The position numbers and the translations under genes were made by a program. From Limnospira sp035615495 (lineage in GTDB: Bacteria; Cyanobacteriota; Cyanobacteriia; Cyanobacteriales; Microcoleaceae), in contig NZ_JAJENU010000517.1 of NCBI RefSeq assembly GCF_035615495.1, positions 1 through 64,000 on the forward strand: DNA of 64,000 bases, written 5' to 3'. The notes beneath the pieces are model-generated. The model had not been told where the DNA came from and did not search any database. It saw only the letters and a list, made by a program, of their open reading frames with translations. Shown here in pieces: positions 38,663 through 47,179 of the stretch. Numbering within the stretch: position 1 is the first letter of the stretch; the number at the start of each line of letters is the position of its first letter.

Positions 38663-40690
38663 CTAGATTGAGATCTCGGAGGGATATCCCATCGAGGGGA
38701 AATTCGCCCGCCGATTCAGGAACTCCCGGAGTACCTGCAATAACTGCGGCGTGGTGTAGGGTTTCGCCAGAAACGTCGTCACCCCCAACTCCGCCACCTC
38801 CGCCGCGACGGAGGCGGAACAGTAGCCGCTCACCGCGACAATCCGCACTCTGGGATTGAGGGACTGGAGGGCGACGATCGCATCCTTGCCCCCCATGACG
38901 GGCATCATCATGTCCAACAGCACGCAGTCGATGGGATCGGGCGATTTCTCGTACAGCTCGACCGCCTCCAGACCGTTACCCGCCACCGCGACCCGGTAGC
39001 CGAAATTTTCGAGAGTGGTTTGGGTGATTTCCCGGATCGGTTCTTCGTCGTCAACCACCAAAATTAACTCGCCCCGTCCCCCACTCAATTCCAAACCTTC
39101 GTCCGCGATCGGTTCGGTATCTTTGGAGGCGGGGAGGTAGACCCGGAAACGGGTTCCCCGGCCGAGCTGGGTGTCCACGTCGATAAAACCGTTGTGTCCC
39201 TTGACGATCCCCATCACCGTCGAGAGGCCCAAACCGCTCCCCTTGGCGAATTCCTTGGTGGTGAAAAAGGGCTCGAACATCCGGTCGGCGACCTCCGGTT
39301 CGATACCCGTCCCCGTGTCGGCGACCGCGATCGCGACATAACACCCTTCCCTGGCGTCCAGATTGAAACCCGCTTCCCGTTCGTCCAATTCGACGTTTTC
39401 GGCCGAGAGAACTAGCTCACCGCCCTCCGGCATCGCATCCCGGGCATTCACGCACAGATTCATCAAAATTTGGTGCAGTTGGGTCGGGTCGCCCTGAATC
39501 GTCCACAGGTCCTTGGGAACCCGACTGCTAATTTCGATGGATTTGGGAAAGGTTTCCCGGGCCACTTCCGCCACTTCACTAATTAAATGTTTGACCTGAA
39601 AAATCTCCAATTTCCCTTCAAAACCCCGGGCGAAGGAGAGGACTTGCTTGATCAAATTCGCCCCCCGCTTGGTATTCATTTCGATCAATTTCAACATTTT
39701 ATTTTGCTTCTCTTGGGAGACACCCAATTGGAACATCTGCACCGAGGCGAGGATGGGGGTGAGGATGTTGTTGAGGTCGTGGGCGATGCCGCTGGCGAGG
39801 GTGCCGATACTTTCCAGACGTTGGGCCCGCAGCAGTTGCGTTTCCAGTTTTTTCTTGTCGGTGATATCCAACAGGACGCCGACGATTTCTTCCGGTTTTC
39901 CCTCGGCATCGCAGGCGAGTTTCATCTCATCTCGCAGCCAGCGATAGGTGCCGTTTTTATGTTGAAAGCGGTATTCTAAAATGAGGTGCTTAAATTGCCG
40001 GATCTGCGATCGCCGATTCCAGGTTTTTTGCAAGTCGTCGGGGTGGATGCGATCGCGCCACAGGTCGGGGTGCTCCACCCACTCCGCCGCCTGATATCCC
40101 AGTTGGGTCGTGAGGTTGTCGCTGACAAATTTATGGGGATAATTTCCCCGGGGATGGCAGGTGTAAATGATCGCCGGACTCGATGCCAAAAGATGTTCGA
40201 GTTGGGCTTGCGTCAAACTCAATCTCGTCTCCGTTTGCTCCAATTTTCTGATTTTTTGTTGCAGTTCCATTTCCCGCAAAACCCGTTCGGTCACATCTTC
40301 GATCACCGTGATGGTTCCGAAAATTTCCCCCTTTTCGATCAGCGGCGCGACCCTGACGCTCTGCTGCATCTGCGACAAAGACGGGCTGCTGATACTCGGC
40401 GGCAGTTCGATCAAATGAGAGTGCAGGCGTTGGGATAAAAAGACGACTTGACCTTGCAGCGCCTGTTGGTAAATCCGGTCGAGTCCCCGCCGTTTCAGGT
40501 CGGGATAGACGGCGAACAACTGATGTCCGACCAAATCTTTCGCCCGATGTCCGCTCTGGAGTTCCAACCAATGATTCCAACTGAGAAGATTCAGGTCGAT
40601 ATCCGTCGTAAAAATTCCTTGCTCCGCAAAATCATTCAGCCATTTGAGAAGGGCTCGAGTGTGGGAGCGGTTGATGTTGTGGTCGTTCAT
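38663..40690 (-). CDS. PAS-containing hybrid histidine kinase with C-terminal receiver
   Basis: A 675-residue soluble sensor kinase. A first PAS-like domain covers about residues 15-125 (TTDIDLNLLSWNHWLELQSG) and a second PAS/PAC about 165-280 (IHPDDLQKTWNRR). The HisKA box GIAHDLNNILTPI (His near 305) is followed by an HATPase with N box NLCVNARDAMPEGG and G boxes VADTGTGIE and GSGLGLSTVMGIV. A receiver domain from about 543 has VVDDEEPIREI, phosphoacceptor Asp in VLLDMMMPVMGG, and KPYT. The HisKA-HATPase type is the NtrB-like subgroup. ATG 40690 is used; an in-frame TTG precedes it. It is the last gene of a CheY-CheC-kinase group and may be controlled by that CheC. Confidence 0.92.
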   Translation of the reverse strand: MNDHNINRSHTRALLKWLNDFAEQGIFTTDIDLNLLSWNHWLELQSGHRAKDLVGHQLFAVYPDLKRRGLDRIYQQALQGQVVFLSQRLHSHLIELPPSISSPSLSQMQQSVRVAPLIEKGEIFGTITVIEDVTERVLREMELQQKIRKLEQTETRLSLTQAQLEHLLASSPAIIYTCHPRGNYPHKFVSDNLTTQLGYQAAEWVEHPDLWRDRIHPDDLQKTWNRRSQIRQFKHLILEYRFQHKNGTYRWLRDEMKLACDAEGKPEEIVGVLLDITDKKKLETQLLRAQRLESIGTLASGIAHDLNNILTPILASVQMFQLGVSQEKQNKMLKLIEMNTKRGANLIKQVLSFARGFEGKLEIFQVKHLISEVAEVARETFPKSIEISSRVPKDLWTIQGDPTQLHQILMNLCVNARDAMPEGGELVLSAENVELDEREAGFNLDAREGCYVAIAVADTGTGIEPEVADRMFEPFFTTKEFAKGSGLGLSTVMGIVKGHNGFIDVDTQLGRGTRFRVYLPASKDTEPIADEGLELSGGRGELILVVDDEEPIREITQTTLENFGYRVAVAGNGLEAVELYEKSPDPIDCVLLDMMMPVMGGKDAIVALQSLNPRVRIVAVSGYCSASVAAEVAELGVTTFLAKPYTTPQLLQVLREFLNRRANFPSMGYPSEISI

Positions 40691-40736
40691 GATCGTCGGC
40701 AATAAACATCCCAGAATTAGTCAATCACATCGGGCT

Positions 40737-41372
40737 TTAACTGTAACTTGAAGGTTGAGTCGCCAGATCGGCCCAGTCATCGATCAGTTCCAATAATTTC
40801 TCTAAGGAAACCACTCCTAAAACCATGACGAGATACCCGCTGATCGAATTTTCGCGCATTTTGAATGAGGTGTACATCACCATCGCATAGCGCACTTCTT
40901 CTTTTCCGATCATTAAAGAATGAATCAGTCCGTCGAGGGCTTCGAGGTAGAGGCGGGGGACGGAAAAGGAAATTTGGATTTGCAGGAGGTTGCCAAAGAC
41001 ACTCAGACAGGAGTTGAGGAGGATGTTGCCGATTTCGGTGAGCACTTCTCCGGTGGGGACGTCGATGCGATCGCTGGCCGGACTCCCCTCGGGCGCCACC
41101 AACTGGGACAACATCATCGCACCTTCGTAGTTCAACAACAGCAAGGCGTTGCCGGACACCGGACCGGTAAAAATCTGCTGGACGGTGGCAATTTCACCGC
41201 TCACGAAACTGGCCAGTTTGGAACCCAGTTCCCGGATGGGGTGGATGGAAACTTCGGGGACGTCAAGCAGAACGCGATGACCGGTCAACTGAGAAAGAGA
41301 AGTGGCAGTCCGGGCAAAACCGATGTTGATCAATTCAGTCAATGCGTCATTTTGCTTTTCAGTCAGGATCAT
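40737..41372 (-). CDS. cheC: CheC-family CheY-P phosphatase
   Basis: A 211-residue protein. The first CheC active-site motif D-x3-E-x2-N is intact at Asp9-Glu13-Asn16 (NDALTELINIG). The second appears as VLTEIGNILLNS near residue 114, with Glu and Asn kept but the leading Asp/Ser replaced by Glu. These sites hydrolyse the acyl-phosphate of CheY-type receivers. GGAGG lies 8 bases before the ATG. It is just downstream of a stand-alone receiver (12 bases) and upstream of a hybrid kinase, so those receivers are its likely targets. No CheA, CheW or MCP gene is in the window. Confidence 0.86.
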   Translation of the reverse strand: MILTEKQNDALTELINIGFARTATSLSQLTGHRVLLDVPEVSIHPIRELGSKLASFVSGEIATVQQIFTGPVSGNALLLLNYEGAMMLSQLVAPEGSPASDRIDVPTGEVLTEIGNILLNSCLSVFGNLLQIQISFSVPRLYLEALDGLIHSLMIGKEEVRYAMVMYTSFKMRENSISGYLVMVLGVVSLEKLLELIDDWADLATQPSSYS

Positions 41373-41384
41373 CGCAATACCTCC

Positions 41385-41756
41385 TCAGAGCTGTGGTCCG
41401 GTGACGAGGACCTGATTGACCTGTTCCAGAACCGCTTCAGGGGCGAAGGGTTTGGTGATGTAACCCAGGGCTCCGGCGGCTTTGACGGCCCTTTGAGTCA
41501 GGTCTTGAGCATCGGCACTGGCAATAATTACCCGTGCCTTTTCGTCCATTTCCCGCAGTTTTGTCAACACTTCGGTTCCTTGCATATCCGGCATGGCTAG
41601 GTCGATCAAAACCAGGTCGGGGTGGTCGATAAAGTAACGTTCCAGGGCTGCGAGTCCCCCGTTGGCTTCCAAGACTTCGTGTCCTTCCGTTTCTAGGATG
41701 CTACGCATAATCTTACGGGAGAGACTGGAATCATCAACGATTAAGATTTTAGCCAT
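41385..41756 (-). CDS. Single-domain response regulator (CheY-like)
   Basis: A 123-residue receiver with all key residues: acidic pair in ILIVDDSSLSRK, phosphoacceptor Asp in LVLIDLAMPDMQG (about residue 54), Thr/Ser switch in VIIASADAQD and Lys in YITKPFAPEAVL. It has no output domain. ATG 41756 is chosen; the frame is open further but without receiver sequence. It is the first gene of a CheY-CheC-hybrid kinase operon, and it probably acts by protein-protein contact, with CheC as its phosphatase. Confidence 0.93.
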   Translation of the reverse strand: MAKILIVDDSSLSRKIMRSILETEGHEVLEANGGLAALERYFIDHPDLVLIDLAMPDMQGTEVLTKLREMDEKARVIIASADAQDLTQRAVKAAGALGYITKPFAPEAVLEQVNQVLVTGPQL

Positions 41757-42335
41757 TACTGGATCTCCAAAACCGTTGGTCCGATTCTGCTTTAGAATCA
41801 AATCGGGCCTGCCTCAAGTCTATTCTGGCAGAAAAGTGGCGCTTCTACCTCGTTTTCATACAAATTGTAACGTTCGTGCATTGGGATTTAAAACTTCATA
41901 AAACTCGCGTCAAATGTTACGAAACTTGAATGTCTGTGAGCAATTTTTTCCATTGTCCTCCGGTGGCGATCGCACCCTGATCGCCCCAAATGCTTGCGGT
42001 TAAAGGCACTCAGCCGTTTCGACCTCCGCCCCGTCGGCGATCGCGGCCGATCCCCCCTATCCGGCCGGCAATCTTTTCGCCACAACCGCTATGAATCTTG
42101 AGATCGGGGCGGATCTCTCCGTATTTTCCCCGGGACATTTTTTATTGCTTTCCCAAAAAATAAATAAAATTCCGTAAAAATACCCTTTGGAAACCAGACC
42201 ACCAGTCGTTAGCTTTGTAGTAGAGACTACAAAAGGTCGGGTTCGCCCGACCGGGTGACATCTAAAAACCCGACGGTACGAAGATTTTAGGGTTGAAATC
42301 AATCGATAATTTAAACAAACGTCAGGCTCCCAACC
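41757..42335. other. Intergenic region between CheY-like gene and ADP-ribosyltransferase
   Basis: About 580 bases without a supported gene. It contains an A/T-rich tract near 42140-42180 and two hairpins: GTAGTAGAGACTAC (42217-42230) and GGTCGGG-TTCG-CCCGACC (42235-42252), the latter with a stable TTCG loop. They precede the ADP-ribosyltransferase by about 85 bases and could form a leader or small RNA structure. Confidence 0.45.
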
Positions 42336-42887
42336 ATGAATGAAGTCGAAGTTGAACTCGAACTCGATCCCAGCTTAGTCCGGCACGTCCACGATTTGAC
42401 GGGAATGAGCGATGGAGATGTCGAACAAGCCTTAAACGCCATTTCAGGATTTACCCGTTCCGAATACAATTCCATTCGCCACCTCGAAAGCCACGGACAA
42501 ACCAATTCCAAAATCCTCCTCATCAATCAACTGATCCGCCGGATGCCCTACTTCCAAGGCAAAATCTATCGCGGACTCCGATTTTTTAAAGAAGAAAAAT
42601 TTCGGGAATTTATCGAGAATTTAAAGCGCGATCGCATTTTAACTTTGGACGCGATGAGCAGCTTTACCAGCGATTTGCTAGTCGCCGAAAGCTATTCCGT
42701 CTCCCGATATCCCGTCGTTTTGGAAGTGCGGGACAACAACTCGGGAGTTGCGATCGAAGAATTTGCGGCCATGTACGTCGAACACGAAGTCTTGGCGCCC
42801 CGGGGAACCCGCTACGAAGTCACCGACATTTCCCCCGCCGAAGAACCGGGCGACATCACTTACATTTACTTGCGCGAAATTCGGTAA
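42336..42887 (+). CDS. Probable mono-ADP-ribosyltransferase (R-S-ExE class)
   Basis: A 183-residue soluble protein. It shows the ordered triad of arginine-type ADP-ribosyltransferases. Arg79 is in KIYRGLRF (NAD-binding strand). The Ser-rich motif MSSFTSDLLVA (residues 107-117) replaces the canonical STS. E149-x-E151 is in YVEHEVLAPRGTRYEV, where the PRGT that follows is typical of VIP2/Iota-like and phage enzymes. The N-terminal 70 residues are helical (LDPSLVRHVHDLTGMSDGDV). There is no signal peptide, no toxin-delivery domain and no adjacent immunity gene, so an intracellular modifier or an orphaned toxin domain are both possible. NAD-dependent activity is inferred from motifs. Confidence 0.75.
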   Translation: MNEVEVELELDPSLVRHVHDLTGMSDGDVEQALNAISGFTRSEYNSIRHLESHGQTNSKILLINQLIRRMPYFQGKIYRGLRFFKEEKFREFIENLKRDRILTLDAMSSFTSDLLVAESYSVSRYPVVLEVRDNNSGVAIEEFAAMYVEHEVLAPRGTRYEVTDISPAEEPGDITYIYLREIR

Positions 42888-42970
42888 GATAGCGGTCAGC
42901 TTTCAGGTATCAGCAATCAGCCCGGATACAGCCATTTTCAAATCAGTGAGGTACGAGGACTGACTTAAAG

Positions 42971-43093
42971 TCCCCATCCCCCCCTACCCCCCCTTTGTAA
43001 GGGGGGAGATCAAGGGGGATAATGGCGGATCGGAGCGTATCGTGGTGCATAGACAACCGCTATAAGTAGGGGTAATTCGCGAATTACCCCTAC
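42971..43093. repeat. C-rich hairpin element and 28-bp perfect palindrome
   Basis: 42971-43020 is a C-rich block with CCCCCCTTTGTAAGGGGGG, like 11897-11960. GTAGGGGTAATTCG followed by CGAATTACCCCTAC (43066-43093) is a perfect 28-base palindrome without loop. It lies 16 bases past the stop of the DUF1667 gene and may serve as its terminator (weak T run on that strand). Confidence 0.85.
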
Positions 43094-43109
43094 AAATTTT
43101 ATCGAACTC

Positions 43110-43499
43110 TCAGGCGACGGGCATATCGCGGGATGCCACCACGTCGATACCCGTATCCAGGGCGTTGGAAAGGATGGTATCTCCCATGTGAATTGGCGCC
43201 GTCACCTTCACTTTTCGCAGCCGTTCGCACAATTCCATCATCCGTTCTTTGGGGATGGCTTCCGTCGTTTTAACGGGCAATTTAGCCCAGCGTCCGTTCT
43301 GCACGCGAACCGTCGTCGTCACCATGCGGCGGGGTTCGACGTGTTCCTGTTTGGCGTATTCTTCGCCCCGCTTGCAGGTGAAGCCGCGAACTTCCACAAT
43401 GTGCCCGTCTTCCTCCTCGACTTCCAGGCGACAGCCCATCGGACAGCCGATGCACAAATAATGGTAAATTTTATCTTCGTTCTGAGTCGCTGAACTCAT
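43110..43499 (-). CDS. DUF1667 protein, small subunit of GlpA-like oxidoreductase
   Basis: A 129-residue protein with the N-terminal cysteine motif CIGCPMGCRLEVEEEDG and a further Cys in GFTCKRGEEYAKQE, the DUF1667 layout. It continues with RRMVTTTVRVQNGRWAKLPV and HMGDTILSNALDTGIDVVAS. In Thermotoga and Firmicutes such proteins are encoded with a glycerol-3-phosphate dehydrogenase-like and an FAD oxidoreductase, as here. The four Cys could bind an iron-sulfur cluster or zinc. GGAGGAAAAAA precedes the ATG. It is the last gene of the three. Confidence 0.87.
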   Translation of the reverse strand: MSSATQNEDKIYHYLCIGCPMGCRLEVEEEDGHIVEVRGFTCKRGEEYAKQEHVEPRRMVTTTVRVQNGRWAKLPVKTTEAIPKERMMELCERLRKVKVTAPIHMGDTILSNALDTGIDVVASRDMPVA

Positions 43500-43697
43500 T
43501 TTTTTTCCTCCATAAAATTGGCGATCGCACGACTGGACTGTTTCATCTTAAACGGTGGGTGACGGCGGATTTCTAGATGGCTCTCACAGCCTAGGTTTAA
43601 GCTGCCTAACCCACCCGACTGGACTGGATCTGAATCCACAGGCAAGATGCCCGATGCTCCGTTTGGAATTTTGCCTCATTTGAGCCGAAACGGTCTA

Positions 43698-44960
43698 CTA
43701 CTCGACGGGCAAAACGTCAACCTTCAACGCATCCCCGTGGAAATTCTGCAAAAATCGCGGTTTGACTTTCAGGTTCACCATCTCCGCCGGGAAGACGTAC
43801 CGCAGTTTTTTCTCGTAGACATCCCCCAATTTCAAAACGCTCTGTTTGAGGGGTTTGCGAACCCGCATATAAACGGTGTGGTCGCGATCGCTCGAAATCG
43901 TTTGCGGCACGCAGTAGGCGACATTTTCCCCGGGAATCAAACGGATATTGTCCGCCGGCGGCCGGTTTTGGGTGGCGTACAGTCCCGCATTCCGTCCTGC
44001 GAGTAACGCTTCCTGGCTGACGAAATCCACCAGATCGTGGATGTGGACCACATTTCCGCAGGCGAAAACCCCGTCCATCGACGTCTCCATCGTGCTGCTG
44101 ACGACGGGCCCGTTGGTGATGGGATCGATCCGCAACCGCAACTGTCGGGACAACTCATTTTCCGGTATCAAACCGATGGACAAAAGCAGGGTATCGCAGG
44201 GGATATACCAGCCTTTTTCGGGAATGGGTTTGAAGCCGTCCACCGGGGCGACGGTGACACCCTCGATGCGATCGCGTCCGTGAATTTCCGCCACCGTCGT
44301 GGACAGGTAAAGGGGAATATCAAAGTCCTGCAAACACTGGACGATATTCCGGTTCAACCCGTTGGCGTGGGGCATAATTTCAAACACCCCCGCCACTTCC
44401 ACGCCTTCGAGAGTCAGCCGTCTGGCCATGATCAAACCGATATCGCCGGAACCGAGAATCACCGCCCGATTTCCGGGTAGAAATCCCAGCATATTTACGA
44501 ATCGTTGGGCGAGCCCCGCCGTCAACACTCCGGAACAGCGGGTTCCCGGCGTGCGAATCGCCCCCCGAGTCCGTTCCCTCGCACCCATCGCCAAGACGGT
44601 TGCCTTGGCGGAAACGACCTGTACGCCGCGGGTTCCGGACATCAATTTCACCCGGCGATCGCGATCGATATCCAAAACGTAGGTATCCGCCGCGATGTCG
44701 ATATCTTCCGAAATCGTCTTTTCCAAAAATCGCTGGGCGTATTCCGGTCCGGTGAGCTCTTCTTTGAAGTGTTGGAGGCCGAAACCGGGGTGGATACATT
44801 GCAGCAAAATGCCGCCCGCCTCCTTTTCGCGATCGACGATCAAAACCTTTTCGGCGCCGGATTCTTTCGCCCCTAATGCCGCCGCCATCCCGGCTGGCCC
44901 GCCGCCGACCACCACCACGTCATAGTCCCGTTTTAAGTGGGTAACAGTTTCGGTAATCAT
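43698..44960 (-). CDS. NAD(P)/FAD-dependent oxidoreductase of GlpA/DUF1667 cluster
   Basis: A 420-residue flavoprotein of the pyridine nucleotide-disulfide oxidoreductase fold. The FAD site VVVGGGPAGMAAALGAKESG lies near residue 16, LAMGARERTRGA near residue 125, the NAD site VILGSGDIGLIMARRL near residue 167, and GVFACGNVVHIHDLVDFVS near residue 310 ends the FAD domain. Redox-active CxxC is absent. In characterised relatives this subunit passes electrons from the dehydrogenase to an acceptor. It lies between the GlpA-like gene (153 bases upstream) and DUF1667 (198 bases downstream). Confidence 0.87.
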   Translation of the reverse strand: MITETVTHLKRDYDVVVVGGGPAGMAAALGAKESGAEKVLIVDREKEAGGILLQCIHPGFGLQHFKEELTGPEYAQRFLEKTISEDIDIAADTYVLDIDRDRRVKLMSGTRGVQVVSAKATVLAMGARERTRGAIRTPGTRCSGVLTAGLAQRFVNMLGFLPGNRAVILGSGDIGLIMARRLTLEGVEVAGVFEIMPHANGLNRNIVQCLQDFDIPLYLSTTVAEIHGRDRIEGVTVAPVDGFKPIPEKGWYIPCDTLLLSIGLIPENELSRQLRLRIDPITNGPVVSSTMETSMDGVFACGNVVHIHDLVDFVSQEALLAGRNAGLYATQNRPPADNIRLIPGENVAYCVPQTISSDRDHTVYMRVRKPLKQSVLKLGDVYEKKLRYVFPAEMVNLKVKPRFLQNFHGDALKVDVLPVE

Positions 44961-45037
44961 GATGTGTTCTCATTACAAATTTCGACAAAAATATCAAATG
45001 GAATTGGGAAGGGAGAATCGGGTTTCGGGAATGAGGT

Positions 45038-45115
45038 GGCAACCCTATAAGGTTGCCCCTACGGCGTTTTTTTGATCTTTTTGCCTACACCCTACACCCT
45101 ACACCCCACACCCTA
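45038..45115. repeat. GGCAACC palindrome and CTACACC heptamer repeat
   Basis: GGCAACCCTATAAGGTTGCC (45038-45057) is the inverted version of the word found near 11971, 31915 and 34105. It is followed by a CTACACC array (45084-45115) that ends at the stop of the GlpA-like gene. Confidence 0.88.
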
Positions 45116-46540
45116 ATGAACCGGTTCGCGGATCACCCACGTTTCGCCGCCGCGTTTGGTGACTTCCGTCATGGACAGATTGCATTCTTGCGAGATCAAT
45201 TCCATGCAGCGTCCGGTACAAAAGCCGCCCTGACAGCGGCCCATGCCGGCCCGGGTGCGGAATTTAATGCCGTCCAACGTGCGGGCACCGCGGCGGATGG
45301 CGTCGATGATTTCCCCTTCGGTAATCAATTCGCAGCGGCAGATGATGCGGCCGTAACTGGGATTTTTTTCGACCAGTTTAATTTGTTCTTCGGTGGAGAG
45401 GGAGGCGAAATGGACGGGTTTGGGAACGGAAGGAATGAAGTTATCTTTGGGGTCGAGAGATAGACCTTCTTCCCGCAAAATATCGGCGACCATTGTGGCG
45501 ATCGCGGGGGCGGCGGTGAGTCCGGGAGATTGGATGCCGGCGACGTTGATAAATCCTTTTTTGCCGGTGGTTCCGATGATAAAATCTTCCCCTTCCGCCA
45601 CGGCCCGCAGTCCGGCAAATTCGGCGATACAATCCCTCGGACTGATGCCGGGGACGGTGCGGGTGACGGAGGAAAATACTTTTTGGCCGCCTTCCTGGGT
45701 GGTGGTCAGATCGGTTTTGTCGTCCACCATTTCGGCGGTGGGGCCGACCATCAATGTCCCGTCGTAGGTGGGGATGACCAAGATACCTTTAGAAACGGGC
45801 GTCGGACAGGGGAAAATCACCCGCTTCACCAGTCCCACCAAGCGTTTGTCGAGGAGGTATTCTTCGCCTTTTCTGGGTTTGATGGTAAAGTTTCGGACTC
45901 CGGCAAATTCCGCGATCGCGTCGGCGTAGAGTCCGGCGGCGTTGATGACGAAACAAGTGTTGAATTCGCCCCTGGGGGTGTCGATCGCCCAGGTACTATC
46001 GGCGGTTTCTCGCAGTCCCGTGACGGGGCAGTTTGTAAATAAATCCAAGCCGTTCAAAACGGCATTTTCAATTAAAGAAAAGCAGGCTTCGTAGGGGTTG
46101 ACGACTCCGGTGGTGGGGGCGTGCAGGGCGGCGATCGCTTCGGAGGAAATGTGGGGTTCTTCGGTTTTAATGCGGTCAGAATCCCACATTTCCAAGCCGG
46201 TAACGCCTTTTTCTTGCCCCTGTTTTTGCAGTTTTTCTAAGGTGGGAAGTTGGTCGTCTTCGAGGGCGACGGTGAGCTCCCCGATGCGTTTGAAACCGAA
46301 TCCGAGTTCGTCGCAGAGGGGGTCCCACATCTGGTTTCCCTCCCATTCCAGCTTGCCTTTGAGGGTGTCGGGGGAACTGTGGTGTCCGCCGTGGATGATG
46401 CCGCTATTGGCTTTGGAGGTTCCGAAACCGACCTCGACTTCCGATTCGAGGAGGGCGACTCGGAGGGAATATCGTATCAGTTCTCGGACGATGGCACATC
46501 CGGTCACGCCACCGCCGATAACGATCGCATCGTACAGCAT
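45113..46540 (-). CDS. GlpA-like FAD oxidoreductase with BFD-type [2Fe-2S] domain
   Basis: A 475-residue protein of the glycerol-3-phosphate dehydrogenase / DAO family. It begins MLYDAIVIGGGVTGCAIVRE (FAD motif), with SKANSGIIHGGHHSSP and FINVAGIQSPGLTAAPAIA typical of GlpA/LhgO-like enzymes. The last 75 residues form a bacterioferritin-associated-ferredoxin-like domain with Cys in ICRCELITEGE and GMGRCQGGFC, as in archaeal and Thermotoga GlpA. ATG 46540 follows AAGGAT; the frame is open 19 codons upstream. It is the first gene of the GlpA-FAD-DUF1667 set. The physiological substrate may be glycerol-3-phosphate or a 2-hydroxyacid. Confidence 0.88.
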   Translation of the reverse strand: MLYDAIVIGGGVTGCAIVRELIRYSLRVALLESEVEVGFGTSKANSGIIHGGHHSSPDTLKGKLEWEGNQMWDPLCDELGFGFKRIGELTVALEDDQLPTLEKLQKQGQEKGVTGLEMWDSDRIKTEEPHISSEAIAALHAPTTGVVNPYEACFSLIENAVLNGLDLFTNCPVTGLRETADSTWAIDTPRGEFNTCFVINAAGLYADAIAEFAGVRNFTIKPRKGEEYLLDKRLVGLVKRVIFPCPTPVSKGILVIPTYDGTLMVGPTAEMVDDKTDLTTTQEGGQKVFSSVTRTVPGISPRDCIAEFAGLRAVAEGEDFIIGTTGKKGFINVAGIQSPGLTAAPAIATMVADILREEGLSLDPKDNFIPSVPKPVHFASLSTEEQIKLVEKNPSYGRIICRCELITEGEIIDAIRRGARTLDGIKFRTRAGMGRCQGGFCTGRCMELISQECNLSMTEVTKRGGETWVIREPVH

Positions 46541-47179
46541 GATTCTATCCTTGTGAGTGTTTGCCTGGGGGTCATACAGCCTTGAATGGATGGGCAATTC
46601 GGGTGAATGAAACAGCCAAAGTTTGTCAAGCTGTGGGTGTCAGCGTTGGCCCCGCACCGAGGCGCAACACCCAAATTCGGGTGCGGTAGGGTTCTGTAAG
46701 TTAGGGAGTGGAAAGCATTTCGGGCGATCGCGGCGATCGCACTACCGAACCCTCTATTTTCAGTATATGGCGATACAGATTATTAGTCAGGGGTGTGTAC
46801 GTTAAGTCTTTTTAAGCGCCATCCCGGGCCGAAAATGTCATGATGCGATCGCAGAAGTGGGGAGTCGGGAGTCGGGAGTCGGGAGTTGGGAATGGGGAAT
46901 GGGGAACTCAAACTGCTTTTCGATCGGGGTTTTAACAAGGGGATGGAGCCCCTTGTTTACCTCATTTTACCGCAACCACTTGCCTCGCTCATGACTCGAG
47001 ATCGCAAGCATCGGGCTTTCCAGGTTTTTCTGCCTTTCCGAAACGGTAAAAATACGGGCGATAGTCGCCATATTTTTCCAGATTTGGGTCGGTTTTGTTT
47101 TCGGGAATAAACGACCGGATTGCCGCATCACCATTGCGTATAATTGAACGGTTAAACTTGGAAAAATTGGGGGCGATCG
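46541..47179. other. Divergent intergenic region with GGAGTCG repeat
   Basis: About 640 bases without a supported gene. 46859-46905 is a heptamer array (GGAGTCG drifting to GGAATGG). HIP1 sites cluster at 46722-46742. Promoters for the GlpA cluster and the hypothetical gene at 47180 must lie here, but I cannot define them. Confidence 0.45.
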
